Source of the DNA: Sophora flavescens
Taxonomy: Eukaryota; Streptophyta; Magnoliopsida; Fabales; Fabaceae
DNA: 64,000 nt
Assembly: GCA_030762895.1 (NCBI GenBank)
Contig: JAUPTC010000016.1
Span: forward strand, 682,001 to 746,000
Direction: 5' to 3'
A program made the translations under genes and the position numbers. Shown here in pieces: positions 22,602-35,519 of the stretch (positions within the stretch are counted from its first letter, which is position 1; each line of letters begins with the position of its first letter). The notes beneath the pieces were generated by a model. The model was not told where the DNA came from and searched no databases. It worked only from the letters and a program-made list of their open reading frames with translations.

Positions 22602-22769
22602 TGGTCGAGTCTTTCGGGAATGTTGGGAAATAAGTCCGTTATGTCTATGTTGTGTGATCTCTGACTTAGACTTGTTTTAATTACTTATTAGAAGTAATGT
22701 GTGGTAACGAGTGAGTTTGCGTTTCAGTTTCTGGTTTTGGTTTAACTGATTGTGATTTGTAGGTCAGTT

Positions 22770-23642
22770 ATGGAACAAGTTGTTGAACCAAAAGCTGGAC
22801 GTGGACATGGACGTGGACGCGGTCATCGAAGAGGCCGTAGAGGTGGTCGTATTGGCGGTCGTGGTAACATGAATGAAGAGTATGAAGGAGGAGTGGATTA
22901 TGCGGCTCAAGCAATGGAAAATGTGGCAGCGGCGATTGCAAATCAAACTGCAGCTATGAATGCTCAGAATCTGCAAGCTACGGAAGGCAAGGCTTTGATT
23001 GCGTTTCGAAGTCAAAATCCTTCACAGTTTGGTCTGGATGCTGATCATGAGAAGGCTGATTTGTGGATCCAGGTGCTGGAGAAAATCTTTGAGTTGGTGG
23101 TCACGCCGGCAGAAGTTAGGGTCACTTATGCTGCTTTCCTACTGGTAGGAGATGCGGAGTATTGGTGGAAAGGTGCCAGGCTACTGTTAGAGGCTGATCA
23201 TCAAGACATTACTTGGAACATTTTTCGAACTGCATTCATGGACAAATATTTTCCAGAGAGCATAAGGATCGAGAAAGAACAGCAATTTTTGGGGCTACAA
23301 CAGAGAGAGTTATCTGTAGGGGAGTATGCGGCAAAGTTTGAATCGCTTGCCAAATACTTCCGTTTCTTTGAAGCTCAATCGAATGAAAGCTGGAAGTGTG
23401 AAAGGTTTGAAGCAGGACTACGATTTAAGATTAAGGAGTCCATTTTACCTCTGCAACTTCGTAATTTCCAAGCTCTAGTGGAAATGAGTCGTAAGATCGA
23501 ACAAATGAGGAAAGGGAAAGATACTAGAGGGAGTGTTGGTGGACCCTCTCATTTCAAGAACCAGACTCAGAATTGGAAAGGAAAACAGAATCAGAAGAAA
23601 CCTTATTTTCGTCCACAGGGAAATAATCAGAATCGACAATAA
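22770..23642 (+). pseudogene. gag: Tekay gag
   Basis: The ATG at 22770 follows an acceptor-like GATTTGTAG. The N-terminus is Arg/Gly-rich (GRGHGRGRGHRRGRRGG). A retrotransposon gag domain follows, with DADHEKADLWIQVLEKIFEL, GDAEYWWKGA, FMDKYFPESIRIEKEQQFL and LSVGEYAAKFESLAKYF. It forms the particle and binds RNA. A TAA at 23640, probably an old Gln codon, cuts it before the zinc knuckles, which read in the same frame just downstream. In native elements gag and pol would be one long frame. Confidence 0.92.
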
Positions 23643-25310
23643 TACCGTTCGAATTTTGCTGCATCAGGGAATGGAGGCCAAAGGAATCAGAATCAAGGCC
23701 AGATTAGGAGATGCTTTAATTGTGGAGATACAAGACACATGCTAGATACTTTCCCTACTAGGATAGTAAGATGTTATAATTGTAATCAATTGGGACACAT
23801 GGCGAAGGACTGCAAAGCACCAAAGTGTGAACCGACTGTCAATCACGCGAGAGCAAATAAACCGACAGCCAAGGGGAGAGTTTATACGATGAGTGGAGCT
23901 GAGGCTTCAAATTCTGACGATCTCATACAGGGTAAGTGCGACATAAACGGTAATATTTTAACTGTACTTTTTGATTCAGGTGCGACGCATTCTTTTATCT
24001 CGATGGATTGTGTGAAACTGCTAAAATTGCCTGTTTCTTCCTTGTTGTGTGATCTTATTGTTTCAACTCCTACTGCTAAGCTAGTTTTAGTCACTTCTGT
24101 TTGCGTGAATTGTCCTATCATTATTCAGGATAAACATTTTCTTGTTAACCTGATCTGTTTGCCTTTAATACAGTTAGATGTAATTCTAGGCATGGACTGG
24201 TTGTCTTCTAACCATATCTTGATTGACTGTGCTCGTAAAACTCTAGTTTTTCCTACAGATGAGATTTCTGGATTTTTAACTGTTAATCAAGTAAAAGCTT
24301 CTTTAAAAGAGGGAGCGCAAGGATACATGCTATTATTTTCCTTAGATGTTAAGAGTGAGTTAGACTTGCAGTGTATACCCGTTGTCAACGAGTTTCTGGA
24401 AGTTTTTCCAGAAGATGTACCTGGATTACCACCTGTTCGGGAGATTGAGTTCGCGATTGATCTGGTTCCAGGAACTGGACCAATATCCATAGCACCATAT
24501 CGAATGTCGCCATCAGAACTTGAGGAATTAAAAGGACAACTAGTGGAACTGATGCGGAAAGAATTCATTAGACCTAGTGTATCGCCTTGGGGAGCTCCAG
24601 TTTTATTAGTGAAGAAGAAAGACGGAACTTCTCATTTATGCGTAGATTTTCATCAGTTGAATAAAGTGACGATTAAGAATAAGTATCCACTTCCAAGGAT
24701 AGATGACTTAATGGATCAGTTACGTGGAGCAGCTGTTTTCTCAAAGATAGATTTACGTTCGGGCTATCATCAGATTCGCGTGAAGGCGGAGGATGTTCTT
24801 AAAACAGTATTTAGAACACGTTACGGACATTACGAGTACCTTGTGATGTCGTTCGGAGTTATGAATGCTCCAGCTATATTCATGGATTACATGAATAGGA
24901 TTTTTCGTCCTTACTTAGATCAGTTTGTCGTTGTTTTTATAGACGATATTCTAATCTATTCTCCCAGTAAAGAAAAACACGCTGAACACCTCAGTGTGGT
25001 TCTCCAAATTTTAAAGGAGAAACAGCTTTACGCGAAACCTGAAAAGTGTGAATTTTGGTTAGACCAAGTTCAATTTTTAGGACACGTAGTCTCAAGTGAA
25101 GGAATTGTCGTTGATCCGTCGAAAGTTGAGACTGTTTTGCAATGGGAAAGGCCTAAGACGGTAACCGAGATTCGTAGTTTTGTGGGTTTAGCGGGATACT
25201 ATAGAAGATTCATTGAGGGATTTTCCAAAATAGTAGGACCCCTTACCCGACTAACTCGAAAGGATCAAGTGTTTATATGGACTGAAGCATGTGAAGAAAG
25301 TTTTCAATAG
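23643..25310 (+). pseudogene. pol: Tekay zinc knuckles, protease and reverse transcriptase
   Basis: The frame continues from gag. There are two CCHC-type knuckles near 23710-23815: the first reads CFNCGDTRHMLDTF and has lost its last Cys; the second, CYNCNQLGHMAKDC, is intact. The aspartic protease motif LFDSGATHSF lies near 23970. The RT begins near 24400 (EDVPGLPPVREIEF), with GAPVLLVKKKDG, KIDLRSGYHQIRV and the catalytic FIDDILIYS near 24935, then the FLGHVVSSEGI and RSFVGLAGYYRRFI connection motifs. All active-site residues are present. TAG at 25308 ends the segment where the family normally has Glu in SFQELK. Confidence 0.95.
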
Positions 25311-25781
25311 TTAAAACGGAGGTTGACTACTTCACCGGTATTGGTACTACCTGATCCTCATGAACCTTTTGAGGTTTATTGTGATGTTTCACATCAAGGA
25401 TTAGGATGTGTATTGATGCAAGACCAGAAAGTCGTGGCATATGCTTCAAGACAATTGAAGATTCATGAAAGGAATTGTCCTACACATGACTTGGAGCTAG
25501 CAGCAGTGGTATTCGCTTTAAAAATCTGAAGACATTATTTGTATGGAGCGACTTTTAATGCTTACAGTGACCATAAAAGTTTGAAATACCTGTTTGATCA
25601 AAAGGAGCTTAACATGAGGCAGAGGCGTTGGTTGGAACTTCTAAAGGATTGCGATTTCCAACTACAGTATCACACTGGAAAAGCAAACATAGTAGCAGAT
25701 GCTTTGAGTAGGAAATCAATGCACATATCGGCAATGATGGTTAAAGAGCAACAGTTATTGGAACAATTCCGAGATATGTGA
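25311..25781 (+). pseudogene. pol: Tekay RNase H
   Basis: It is in frame with the RT. It shows VYCDVSHQGLGCVLMQ (first catalytic Asp), VAYASRQLKIHERNCPTHDL and ELAA (Glu), YSDHKSLKYL (Asp) and NIVADALSRK. Two stops interrupt the frame: TGA at 25527, where the family has Trp in KIWRHYLYG, and TGA at 25779. Its role is removal of RNA from the DNA:RNA hybrid during reverse transcription. Confidence 0.93.
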
Positions 25782-27272
25782 TTGACGATTAAGTCATTTC
25801 CAGGAAAATTGTGTTTAGGTATGATTACTGTTTCAAATGGACTGATGGAGCAAATTAAAGAAAAACAAGAGAGTGATCAGTACCTACAAGGAGAAAGAGA
25901 ATTAGTACGACAGGGAGCTATGTCAGGATTTAAAGAAGGAAATGATGGAATCTTAAGGTTTGGTGAAAGGATTTGCGTACCAAATGATGTCGAGCTGAGA
26001 AAGTTAATTCTTGAAGAAGCTCATAGAAGTAAGTTAAGTTTGCATCCGGGAGCAACTAAGATGTATCAGGATCTTAAGAAATTGTATTGGTGGTATGGCA
26101 TGAAGAAAGATGTAATGGAGTTTGTAGCTGCGTGTTTAACTTGTCAAAAGGTTAAAGTAGAACATCAAAGACCGGCAGGAATGCTACAATCCTTAGACAT
26201 TCCAAAATGGAAATGGGATGGTATTGCGATGGATTTCGTGTTAGGTTTTCCAAAGACTCGGAAAGGGTATGACTCTATATGGGTAATAGTTGATCGACCG
26301 ACTAAGTCAGCTCACTTTTTACCAGTTAATATGAAATACTCACCAGAAAGACTAACCCAGTTATACATCGATGAAATTGTTAGATTACATGGAGTACCTT
26401 TGAGTATTATATCAGATCGTGATCCGAGATTTACGTCAAGATTTTGGCAAAGTCTGCAAGATTCATTGGGAACGAAACTCAGATTAAGTTCTGCGTATCA
26501 TCCTCAAACGGATGGACAATCGGAGAGGACTATTCAGTCTCTTGAAGATTTATTGAGAGCCTGTGTGCTAGAAAATGCTGGAAGTTAGGATGAATATCTA
26601 TCATTGATAGAATTCACTTACAATAACAGTTTTCACTCGAGCATAGGAATGGCACCCTATGAATCCTTGTATGGTCGACGGTGCAGAACGCCTTTATGTT
26701 GGTACCAGGATGGTGCGAGTTTAATGGTAGGACCAGATATCGTGCAACAAACGACGGAAAAGGTGAAAATGATTCAAGAGAAAATGCGGACAACTCAGAG
26801 TCGACAGAAAAGTTATGTTGACAAGAGGCGACGACCTCTTGAGTTTGAGGAAGGTGAGCATGTGTTTTTGAGAGTCACGCCAACGACTGGGGTTGGCGGG
26901 GTAATTAAATCCAGGAAACTCACTCCTAAATTCATTGGACCTTACCAAATTCTTCGTCGAGTAGGTCCAGTAGCTTATAAAATTTCTTTACCGCCTTTTC
27001 TATCCAATCTTCATGATGTTTTTCATGTTTCACAATTAAGAAAGTATATTCCTAATCCATCTCACGTAATTGAACCTGATTTAGTACAACTAAAAGAAAA
27101 CATGTCTTATGAGACTTTACCTGTACGAATCGCGGATAAGATGACAAAGCAGCTCAGAGGTAAACAAATCTCATTGGTCAAAGTTATTTGGGATGACGTG
27201 ACGGGAGAAGCAACATGGGAAGTAGAAGAAAAAATTAAGTTACAGCATCCTGATCTATTTACAAGTACGTAA
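25782..27272 (+). pseudogene. pol: Tekay integrase with chromodomain-like tail
   Basis: The HHCC zinc module reads LEEAHRSKLSLHPGATKMY then CLTCQKVK. The DDE core shows MDFVLGFPKT, WVIVDRPTKSAHF, IISDRDPRFTSRFWQ and QTDGQSERTIQ. TAG at 26586 replaces the Trp of GSWDEYL; NSFHSSIGMAPYESLYGRRC and the C-terminal SNLHDVFHVSQLRKYIP follow. The last ~60 residues (ETLPVRIADK, SLVKVIWDD, EATWEVEEKIKLQHPDLF) match the chromodomain of Tekay-lineage chromoviruses, thought to target chromatin. It stops at 27270. Confidence 0.94.
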
Positions 27273-27291
27273 TTTCGAGGACGAAATTTTT

Positions 27292-27308
27292 TTTTAGTAG
27301 GGTAGTAA
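27292..27308 (+). other. Probable degenerate polypurine tract
   Basis: AGTAGGGTAGTAA just before the 3' LTR sits where Tekay elements carry a purine-rich plus-strand primer. It is interrupted by T residues, so it may be impaired. Confidence 0.4.
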
Positions 27309-28812
27309 TGTAACACCCTGTATTTCACTGTTTTAAATAACAGTAATACACATAAATATGTTTATAGAGTTATTAGAGTTTTAGAAAATTACTTTAAATA
27401 AACGGAGTTTACCACTCAATTCTACTTGAATGTAGGAAGCTACGATTAAAATTTAGGTTGGAAAGTCAGGTGAAACCCGGCCCGCGAATTCCATTGACAG
27501 TATAATTATACTGCTCAAAAGACCTAATTTTAATTCGTGATCAAAAGACTTAAGATTTTTATTTTATTTCCTACAATTGTGTATTTTTAGAAATATTTCA
27601 GAAAAAATAAAATAATATATGTTTTACGGGTGAAATACGTAATCGGGTGAACGACAGAGTGGATTTCGGAGTTTCCAAGAGCAGATAAAGAGGTTATCTT
27701 AGAATTTTGAGACGATTCATGGGGATGAATCACACTTTTGAGTCTAGAAGATTCTACAAGGTTAAAGTGGCAATTTATGGATTTTGCGCTTAAGTCCTTG
27801 AACTTTCTCTTAATTACACTTTGGTCCCTAAGTTAGTTTCTATGTTTTTCCAAGTGAATTGGGTCAGAATCTTTGCTCCAAATCCATTATTGGACCGTGG
27901 ACTTGAGGCCCAAATTCCTTGTCCATGAATTAAATTTCATGAAGCCCATTAGAAATCATGTAAGTTTCCTAGCTTATGATTATGCCTTAAGCATTTTGGT
28001 GGGCCCAAAATAATTAAATCCAAGCCCAAATTTTTAAGGCCAATGTGCAAGCCCAAGGAGGAGTGGGGGCTGCCCTTAACTTGGATGAGCCAAGTTTATT
28101 CTTGAATCTTCTACAATGTTCTCCAATATTCTCCAATGTTCCAAATTATTCTACAAAGTTCTCAAGTGTTCTCAATTATTCCAAAGCATTCTAGATTCTT
28201 CCCAAAAAGCTTCAAGAAAATTCAACAAGATGAGTCACAATGTGAACACATTAAGTGTTGCACATGGTCATCATTTCAAACTATTGGCAATTTGTAAAAT
28301 AGTCCTTATACTTTTGGAATCTTTGCAAAATGGTCCCTAGGAATTAATTGCACTAAAATCCTTGGAGAATCCACCTCCTTTCTACTTAATCCCTCAAAAG
28401 TGGCGCAGCCACATCCCTATAAATACCCCCCCTCACATTTCATTTTCTTCCTATTGCCTTTTTTTCAAAAACTCATAAGTTCATAAGCTTTTCTAGCATC
28501 ACTTTGTGAAGCAAGTTCTTGGATTTTCACTTGTCTTTGAACTTCAAGAGGTGAATCCTATTCTTCTTCCCTAATCATGTCTATGTTCTTCAATAAGTTT
28601 CTTGATTCAAAGTTTATCTCATCTATGTTCATCACTTTTAAGTTTCTAAGTCCAGAACTTCGAAAATTCATAACAAATTCTAGAAAAATCTCATGATGTT
28701 GAAACCACTTTCTATATTCTTGATATCATGCATACTATCTAAATCCAAGAGCATGATGTAATCAAAAAATTCCTTCCAAATAAACTAGCTATGGCCGAAC
28801 CTAGGAGAATGG
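27309..28812 (+). repeat. 3' LTR of the Tekay element, left part
   Basis: It starts TGTAACACCCTG and is collinear with 18237-19737, with roughly 5% differences by eye in the first 125 bases plus a 2-base insertion. It is interrupted at 28813 by a CACTA element; the TGG at 28810-28812 is the target duplication. Confidence 0.95.
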
Positions 28813-28829
28813 CACTAGTGGAAAATATA

Positions 28830-29105
28830 CATTAGACGGTAAAGGTTTACGTCAGTTAACCAAAAGCTAGACGTTAAAAAGGAGGCGGTGGCAGTTTTGT
28901 AAATATCAGACTTCATTAATTCAATTTTAACGTCAGTTGTTTTAATGACTGACGTTAAAAGTGAAGTGACTCACTTTTAACGTCAGTTCAATAAAGAACT
29001 GACGTTAAAAATGAACATTTTAACGTCAATTCGATAAAGAACTGACGTTAAAAGTAAGTCACTTCACTTTTAACGTCAGTCCTTACATCAACAGACGTTA
29101 AAGGT
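28830..29105. repeat. Left subterminal hairpins of the Ulp1 CACTA
   Basis: TTTAACGTCAGTT and its complement AACTGACGTTAAA alternate about every 30-40 bases, giving several perfect small hairpins. The same motif fills the right end and recurs inside at about 30000-30290 and 31180-31400. In CACTA elements such repeats bind TnpA-like proteins (family knowledge). Confidence 0.88.
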
Positions 29106-32100
29106 TATTTTAATAATTTTTTTTATCTAGTATACGATTCCTTCCGCATTGCCTTCCTCAAAGTTTCAGTTTCACATGAATTGCTTTGATGTTTTGTGTT
29201 TCTGTTTTGAAAACTAAAATATATGTGCGAAGTATAAGTTGAATCAATAACCCAAACCGGATCTCATTCATGAAGTGTAATACGATCGATCGATCTGAGA
29301 AGATTGAAAGGGTTTAAAATCCTATAAAAAGTTACATTGAAAGGGTTTAAAATCCTATAAAAAGTTACATTGAAAGGGTTTAAAATCCTAAACATTAAAG
29401 CTACATCCCATCAGAGAGTTTTATGAAATATGCCAAAGGGAAAACTATATATACTCCGAAGACCTCGTAAAACCGGGGGCATGAGAGAGCTCAAGAGAGA
29501 GGCAAAAACAGGTACACCAGATCCGTTTCAAGCAAAGGCAGTGGTTCCAGAGACTTCCAAGACGGTCACTTGCTGCCAAAGCTGAGGTTTTGGAACTGTG
29601 ACCCCCGAGCACCTGATTAGCCCTCCAAAGGTGATTCTCGGAAGGTGATAAGGTGAGCAACTCACACAATGTAATTTACTCAGACTTATCACCCATGCAA
29701 TGTAATTTACTCAAACTCAGAAGTTGTTTGACCATTAAGACAAAGACCTTTGAGTCTGGGAATAGGAAGAAAAAGTGATGAAGTTAATCTCCACAGCAGA
29801 GCCATATTGTGAAGCAGAAAATTAAAAGGGTGGAAGGAAGCTATTTATAGGAGCAGGGGATGAAGTTACTAAGCTATTCTGATTTTGTTGAAAACTTACC
29901 TATAAACTTAATGCTCATTAAGAGGTTTGAGTTACAAGGTGCATGGGTAAGTAGCATAGTACAGTCAAAGGAATGAATGTTTTTGCAGATATCTATACAC
30001 TTTTAACGTCAGTTTTTTTAAAAAAACTGACGTTAAAAGTGTTTTTAAATAAAAAATATTAATTGTTAACGTCAGTTTTTTATACAACTAACGTTAAAAG
30101 TTTGATTTTTACTTCAGTTAAATAAATAGCTGACGTAAATAATCCTATATATTATAAATGTGCAGAATGAATATTGGAAATAATGTAATTAATATATGGG
30201 AACTTGGCAGTCATCAATTAAGTTGACGTTAAAAATAAGGTGGTGGGTAAACTATTTGCGTCAGTTCTATAAATAACTGACGTAAATAATTATGAAACTC
30301 ATTTCATTGGTTGTAATGTCCCTGTTGTCCCTCTTAACGCAGATCACTCCATATAGTACTGCAGTTTATTTCTAAACCTTTTTTTTATACAAGTTTATTT
30401 TTAATTTTTATTAATTAGCTTGAATTAGTAAACAAATTATTGTGCAAATTAAAATAAATAAACACTTAACATAAAACAAGTTATATGTATAATCAAATCA
30501 TATGACATTGAAGCGATTCATAAGTTAAAATTACATGATTAAAATATAAAAAATTTCAGCAACATAGCCCTAAAATATAAAAAAGTTTCTGCATCAACAT
30601 CATTTTCTTCTCAGTCCTGTCATCAGAAACTCCAATGGATGCATCACCTCCCTCACTTGAATTCCAAGATGCAAAGTAAATCCTCAGTCACTAGCAGCGA
30701 AAGCAAAGTGAAATGGATCTTTGCATCTTTCTTCTTCAGTGGAGTTCCTTGATGCATCATCTTGAATCCACAATCACTTGCTTCCAAAGCAAAGTGAAAG
30801 GGATGACGGGGATGAAATAAAGTAAGAGAATCACATTACGTGATTCACCCAACCTTAATATCCATGCAATGTAATTTACTCAAACTCAGAAGTTGTTTGA
30901 CCATTAAGACAAAGACCTTTGAGTCTAGGAATAGGAAGAAAGAGTGATGAAGTTAATCTCCACGGCAGAGCCATATTGTGAAGCAGAAAATTAATTAAAA
31001 GGAGATGGAAGCTAGGAAGCTATTTATAGGAGCAGTGGATGAAGTTACTAAGTTATTCTGATTTTCTTGAAAACTTATCTATAAACTTAATGCTCATTAA
31101 GAGGATTAGGTACAAAGGTGAATGAGTAAGTAGCACAGTAGTCAAGGGAATGAATGTTTTTACAGAAACTAATAAACCTTTAACGTCCGTTGTGTAATAC
31201 AACTGACGTAAGAAGTTGTGAGTGTTTTTAACGCCGTTTCTTAATACAACTTACGTTAAATATATGACCTTTAACGCCGTTATTACTAACAACCGACGTA
31301 ATAAGTGTGAGAGTTTTTAACGTCCGTTTATTAAGACAACCGACGTTAAATATATGATCCTCAACGTCGGTTTTACCAAAAGCGGCGTAAAATGTTGTTT
31401 TATTTTAATTATAACGTTTACCCCCGCGCGCCTCCTCCACTTCTCTACGTCTTTTCTCTTTTCATCACGCTCAACCCTCACTCTCGCTCTCACTCTGCCC
31501 TAATCGCGAGCTCATCTCCACCACAGCCACCGCGAGGGCTTCTTCGCCACCACCGTGAGGTACACTCTTAACCCCTAACTCTGTCTTTCCCGCTCCTTCT
31601 TTGAAATAACTTGACATCTCTCTTTCCCCTGGCCTTCCCGCGCACTAACTCTCCTTGTCCCTCTGCTCTCAGTAACCACATCGAACGTTGGCCACCACTC
31701 GAGCTTCCCCCCCACCACCACACGAGCGCCTATTTCTGGTGAGTCTTTAATTAGGGCACATTTTTTTATTCACGGTTTTGAGTGCATGCATGTTGCTCTG
31801 CTGGTTTGAAACTGTAGTCTCAGTAGTTGAAACTTGAAACTGTGAGTTTGAGTTGTTTGGAATGTCTCTATTTTTGGTTTTGAGTGTATGTTGAAACTGT
31901 AGTCTCAGTAGTTGTAACTTTAAACCGTGAGTTTGAGTTGTTTGGAATGTCTCTATTTTTGGTTTTGAGTGCATGTTGCTCTGCTGGTTGATCTGTCACG
32001 GCCGTGATTCTCATCACGGCTAGGTCGTGATCCTATGAGGGTCTGGTTCAGTTGGCACGTTACGGCCGTGATGGACATCACGGCCAGGCCGTGAGCAGTG

Positions 32101-32275
32101 CTTCGCAATCTTCAAAAACTATAGTTTTCAATCTCCCGTATTGTCCTTATATTGGATATATAGATGTTTTGTATATCTACAGGACCTATCTAGTTATTTT
32201 TATTTATACTTCTGTATTTATTTTGAGTTATAACCTATGTTAATACATATATATTGTTTTTGAACAGGCATACAT
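29106..32275. other. 5' non-coding part of the Ulp1 CACTA
   Basis: A 38-bp unit (AAAGGGTTTAAAATCCTATA...) repeats about 2.5 times at 29305-29395. A segment of about 300 bp at 29690-29985 recurs at 30858-31165, each copy followed by a block of AACGTCAGTT-type hairpins, so a piece of the end region was duplicated internally. A CT/GC-rich leader-like stretch at 31420-31730 may hold the promoter and 5' UTR. A related ~110-bp string repeats at about 31795-31975. Confidence 0.7.
31993..32097 (-). repeat. Fragment of Athila-type LTR repeats inside the CACTA
   Basis: Several TCACGGCC / GGCCGTGA arms occur. Read on the minus strand this stretch contains GGCCGTGACAGATCAAC, identical to a string in the U3 repeat array of the Athila-type element near 60350. 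It therefore looks like a piece of that LTR family acquired by the CACTA element before it inserted here. Confidence 0.65.
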
Positions 32276-35270
32276 ATGGATCAGTCAGATAGCCCACATG
32301 CACGGGAGGACACTGTGGGGGTTTCGCAGGACCCGATCACGCCTACGCCTGCTGATTCTAGTGTAAGTTTATATGCATGTTATATACTATCTTTAGTCCT
32401 TCTTGTTAATGTAAGTTTATAATGTTACAACCCTCTATTTTATCATTTTTTTTGTCCATACAGACATCACAGGCTCATAGGAAACGGGGTAGAGGAGCCA
32501 CCTCGTTGAAGAAACTAGAGAAGGACAGGCAGAGCGGACAGAAGCTTGAGGTGTCCTTCGATGCTAATCTAAATGCCCAGGGACCCTGTGCTAAAGAATT
32601 TAATAAGTGGGTGTTTCTACAAGCGAAGCAGCACGTAAGCATCAACTACAACCACTGGAATGGCGTTCCACAGAACGTTAAGGATCAGATTTGGGAAGCT
32701 ATCACGGTATTTTACCTTTACATTCGTTTGATTTACATTATTAGATAATTATCCGAGTTATAATCCATCCAGTTGTTATATATGTATCTAATGTGTAGGT
32801 AGCTTGGACTGTGCCAAATGACGAGGATCATCGTCATAAATGTATGAAAATGGCATCAAAGCGTTGGAATGGGTTCAAGCATGATCTTACCAGGTACTAT
32901 GTATCTGGGAAGAAGCGGCTTGATAAAATGTTCTCGGATTATCCCTGGATTGATCAGGATACTTGGGATATGTTTGCCAGGAGTCGACAGGATGGAGAAT
33001 TTCAGGTTGGTTGATTAAGTTAATTTTGTATGCTTATTATAGATCATTTAACTGTATTTAATTATGTGTTTTTTTTTTGAATAGGCTAAGGCAAATAAGG
33101 GTCGACAGAATCAGGCGAAGAACGTCCACCGCCACACCATGTCTCAGGGTGGGTACCAGACTCGGATCGAGCAGATGATGGCGGATAGGCTGAGGGCGAA
33201 GCAGGAAGAGCACTCTGCTAGGATTGAAAGAGGAGAGGTGCCTGAGGGCACACCATCAAGTCCTCCGTCGGACATCGACCACGAGGATGTCCGGTTAGCC
33301 TAGCCGCATGACAAAGACGGGATCTTTTAAAGTCGATGCCACTCGCGAAGTGGCGAGATAAGATTGTAAGTAAATAATTAACTTGATTTCAATTGATATT
33401 TGTATAGATATTTGCAACACTTTTCACTTGCACGTTTTTTCATTTTTTGTCATTGTAGATGGATCTTAAAGCAAAATCCTCCCAGGCGCATTCGTCCCTT
33501 CTGGACGGCAGGACGTCTTGATGACTGCTCTAGGCAAGAAAGACCATCCTGGTCGGGTTCTCGGTGTTCCTGGGAACGTGACCATCAAACAATATTATGG
33601 CAAGTCTGCTTCACGAAAGCGGGTGGTCAATGAAGCATCAATTTTGGCTGACATTACTCAGCACCTCATGTCCAACCCAGCTATTACATCACATCGATGC
33701 AAGGCTTAATATCCAACCTGAATTCAAGCAGAGCTTGCCAGAGAGCTTTCCTCCGTCGGTACATCCCAGGACACCGCAGGGCTTGCCAACCCTTCACATG
33801 TGAGCACAAAAGAGAGTTTTAGTAGGGCACATGTGGAGGACGATGAGTTGGCAGCTAGGGAGCGGGAGTTGGAAGTCCAGCGCCATGAGCATGAGTTGGA
33901 AATGAAAAGGCGTGAGCTTGAGTTGGACTCCAAACGACGTGAGCTCGAAATGTTAACAAAGGTATTTATTCATTATTAATGTCCAAATTAGTCAAATAAT
34001 TACTTGTGTTTTTTTTAATTATCAACAACTTATCTATTTTATTTTTCCTAAACTGAAGGCCAAGTCGACGTCGGTGTCGCTGTCACCTATCACTCGTTTG
34101 TTCTCACTTGGTGAGGATTATGCGTTTGAGATTTTTGTATGTCCATTGGATCACGATGGATGGGTGGCACGCCCAGATCAACAGAGGATATTTTCCTTCA
34201 TTGGTGACGATCTCGGGAACGCCTGCAGAAATAACATCTGGATGAACAGCAATGTCATCAGTCTCTGGTGCACGTAAGTTAATTTTAATTTTATAACTTA
34301 TTTATTTTTGGTATTTTTCCATTTAATAATTTATTTTAATTTCAATATATATATTATGTAATTAACATCCACACCTTTTCATATCTTAGGTATCTTCATC
34401 GTCTTCAGCTTGATAAGGGCGTTGCATCAGTTTACGGTTTCTTAGATCCGTCAATCCTTGTGCCCGAATTCTTTGCTAAAGATGCATTGAGTAAATACTT
34501 AGGGAACTTGTTGGGAGACAATCCGAAAGAATTATATCTGGCTCCCTACTGTATGGAACGCCATTGGCAGTTGTTCGTACTTCACCCGTCTAGGCATACT
34601 GTCATATTCTTCTGCTCTCTCCACCAAGATCCGCCACCGAAGGTGGTGGAAGCTGTAAATAAGTAAGTAACTAATATTAAATTTAATTTAAGTTTTAATA
34701 TCAGTTGTTTTTAGTTTATTACACACATGATATATGAGTTTGTTAATTGATCGACATGATTATTTGTTTATGATAGCGCGCTGAAGGCGACTAGCATAAG
34801 TTGCGCCAACGGGAGAAGTAGGACTTCTAAGGCTAAAGCAAATCTTGTATGGAACATCCTCAAGGTTTGGTAGTTTATTTATCAAATAATTAATATTATA
34901 ATTACTAATTTATATGTATATTCAACTGACGTTGAAATTAATATTTGTTGGTAGTCTCGATTTCAAATTGACGGGTGGTCGTGCGGCTATTATGTGATGC
35001 TTCATATGCTGAACATAGTCTCCGCATCTATTACGGATGGATGGAAGAAGGTAATATTTAAACAACTTGTTAAATTATATATTATAGTTTTGAAGATGAC
35101 TTGCATTGATGTTATTGTTATTATTTGAACGTGTCTAGGCATTTATCGACCAATCGCCTATTGAAGAAGAAGAGTTAAGAGACTTGAGGATGCGCTTCGC
35201 TGAATTCTTCTTCAAGTATGCGGCTGAAAAAGGAATTGACAACATACCTCCGCACTACTTAGATGAATAG
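32276..35270 (+). pseudogene. CACTA-borne Ulp1-like cysteine protease gene, frameshifted
   Basis: Exons 32276-32362, 32464-32706, 32799-33005 and from 33085 all have GT-AG borders and stay in phase. They encode a basic N-terminus and a Transposase_24-like middle (FNKWVFLQAKQHVSINYNHW, KRWNGFKHDLTRYYVSGKK). After a stop at 33301 and frameshifts near 33485 and 33700 come HPGRVLGVPGNVTIKQYYGK and a charged coiled coil ending RRELEMLTK. Exons 34059-34273, 34390-34662, 34777-34864, 34955-35050 and 35139-35270 encode a C48/Ulp1 domain with ERHWQLFVLH (catalytic His) and FQIDGWSCGYYVM (Gln and Cys). The acidic residue expected after strand IFF reads Cys-Ser, so the His-Asp-Cys triad appears incomplete. 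Ulp1 proteases cleave SUMO; the role in transposons is unknown. Confidence 0.75.
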
Positions 35271-35519
35271 TTTTTTTGTTAGACTTTAGAAACTAATTAA
35301 TAACATGTATATATATATATATATCCTTAGATAGTTTTGTTTTTTAGACATTGGAACTAAAATTTATTTATATATATACATGGGTTTTGGGTTTAAGTCC
35401 CCCCATTGTTCAATTTTCCTTTGCAATTCTGTAATGTGTGTGATATTCTGTGTTACTGGGGCTGAATGCAGGGATAGCTGAGGGGAGTGATATTTTAAAA
35501 CTGAATTTATAAAAAAAAA

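Noticed and set aside
28830..29105. CRISPR-like array
   Set aside because: The repeats are alternating inverted arms at both ends of a bounded CACTA element in a plant genome, without unique spacers of constant length.
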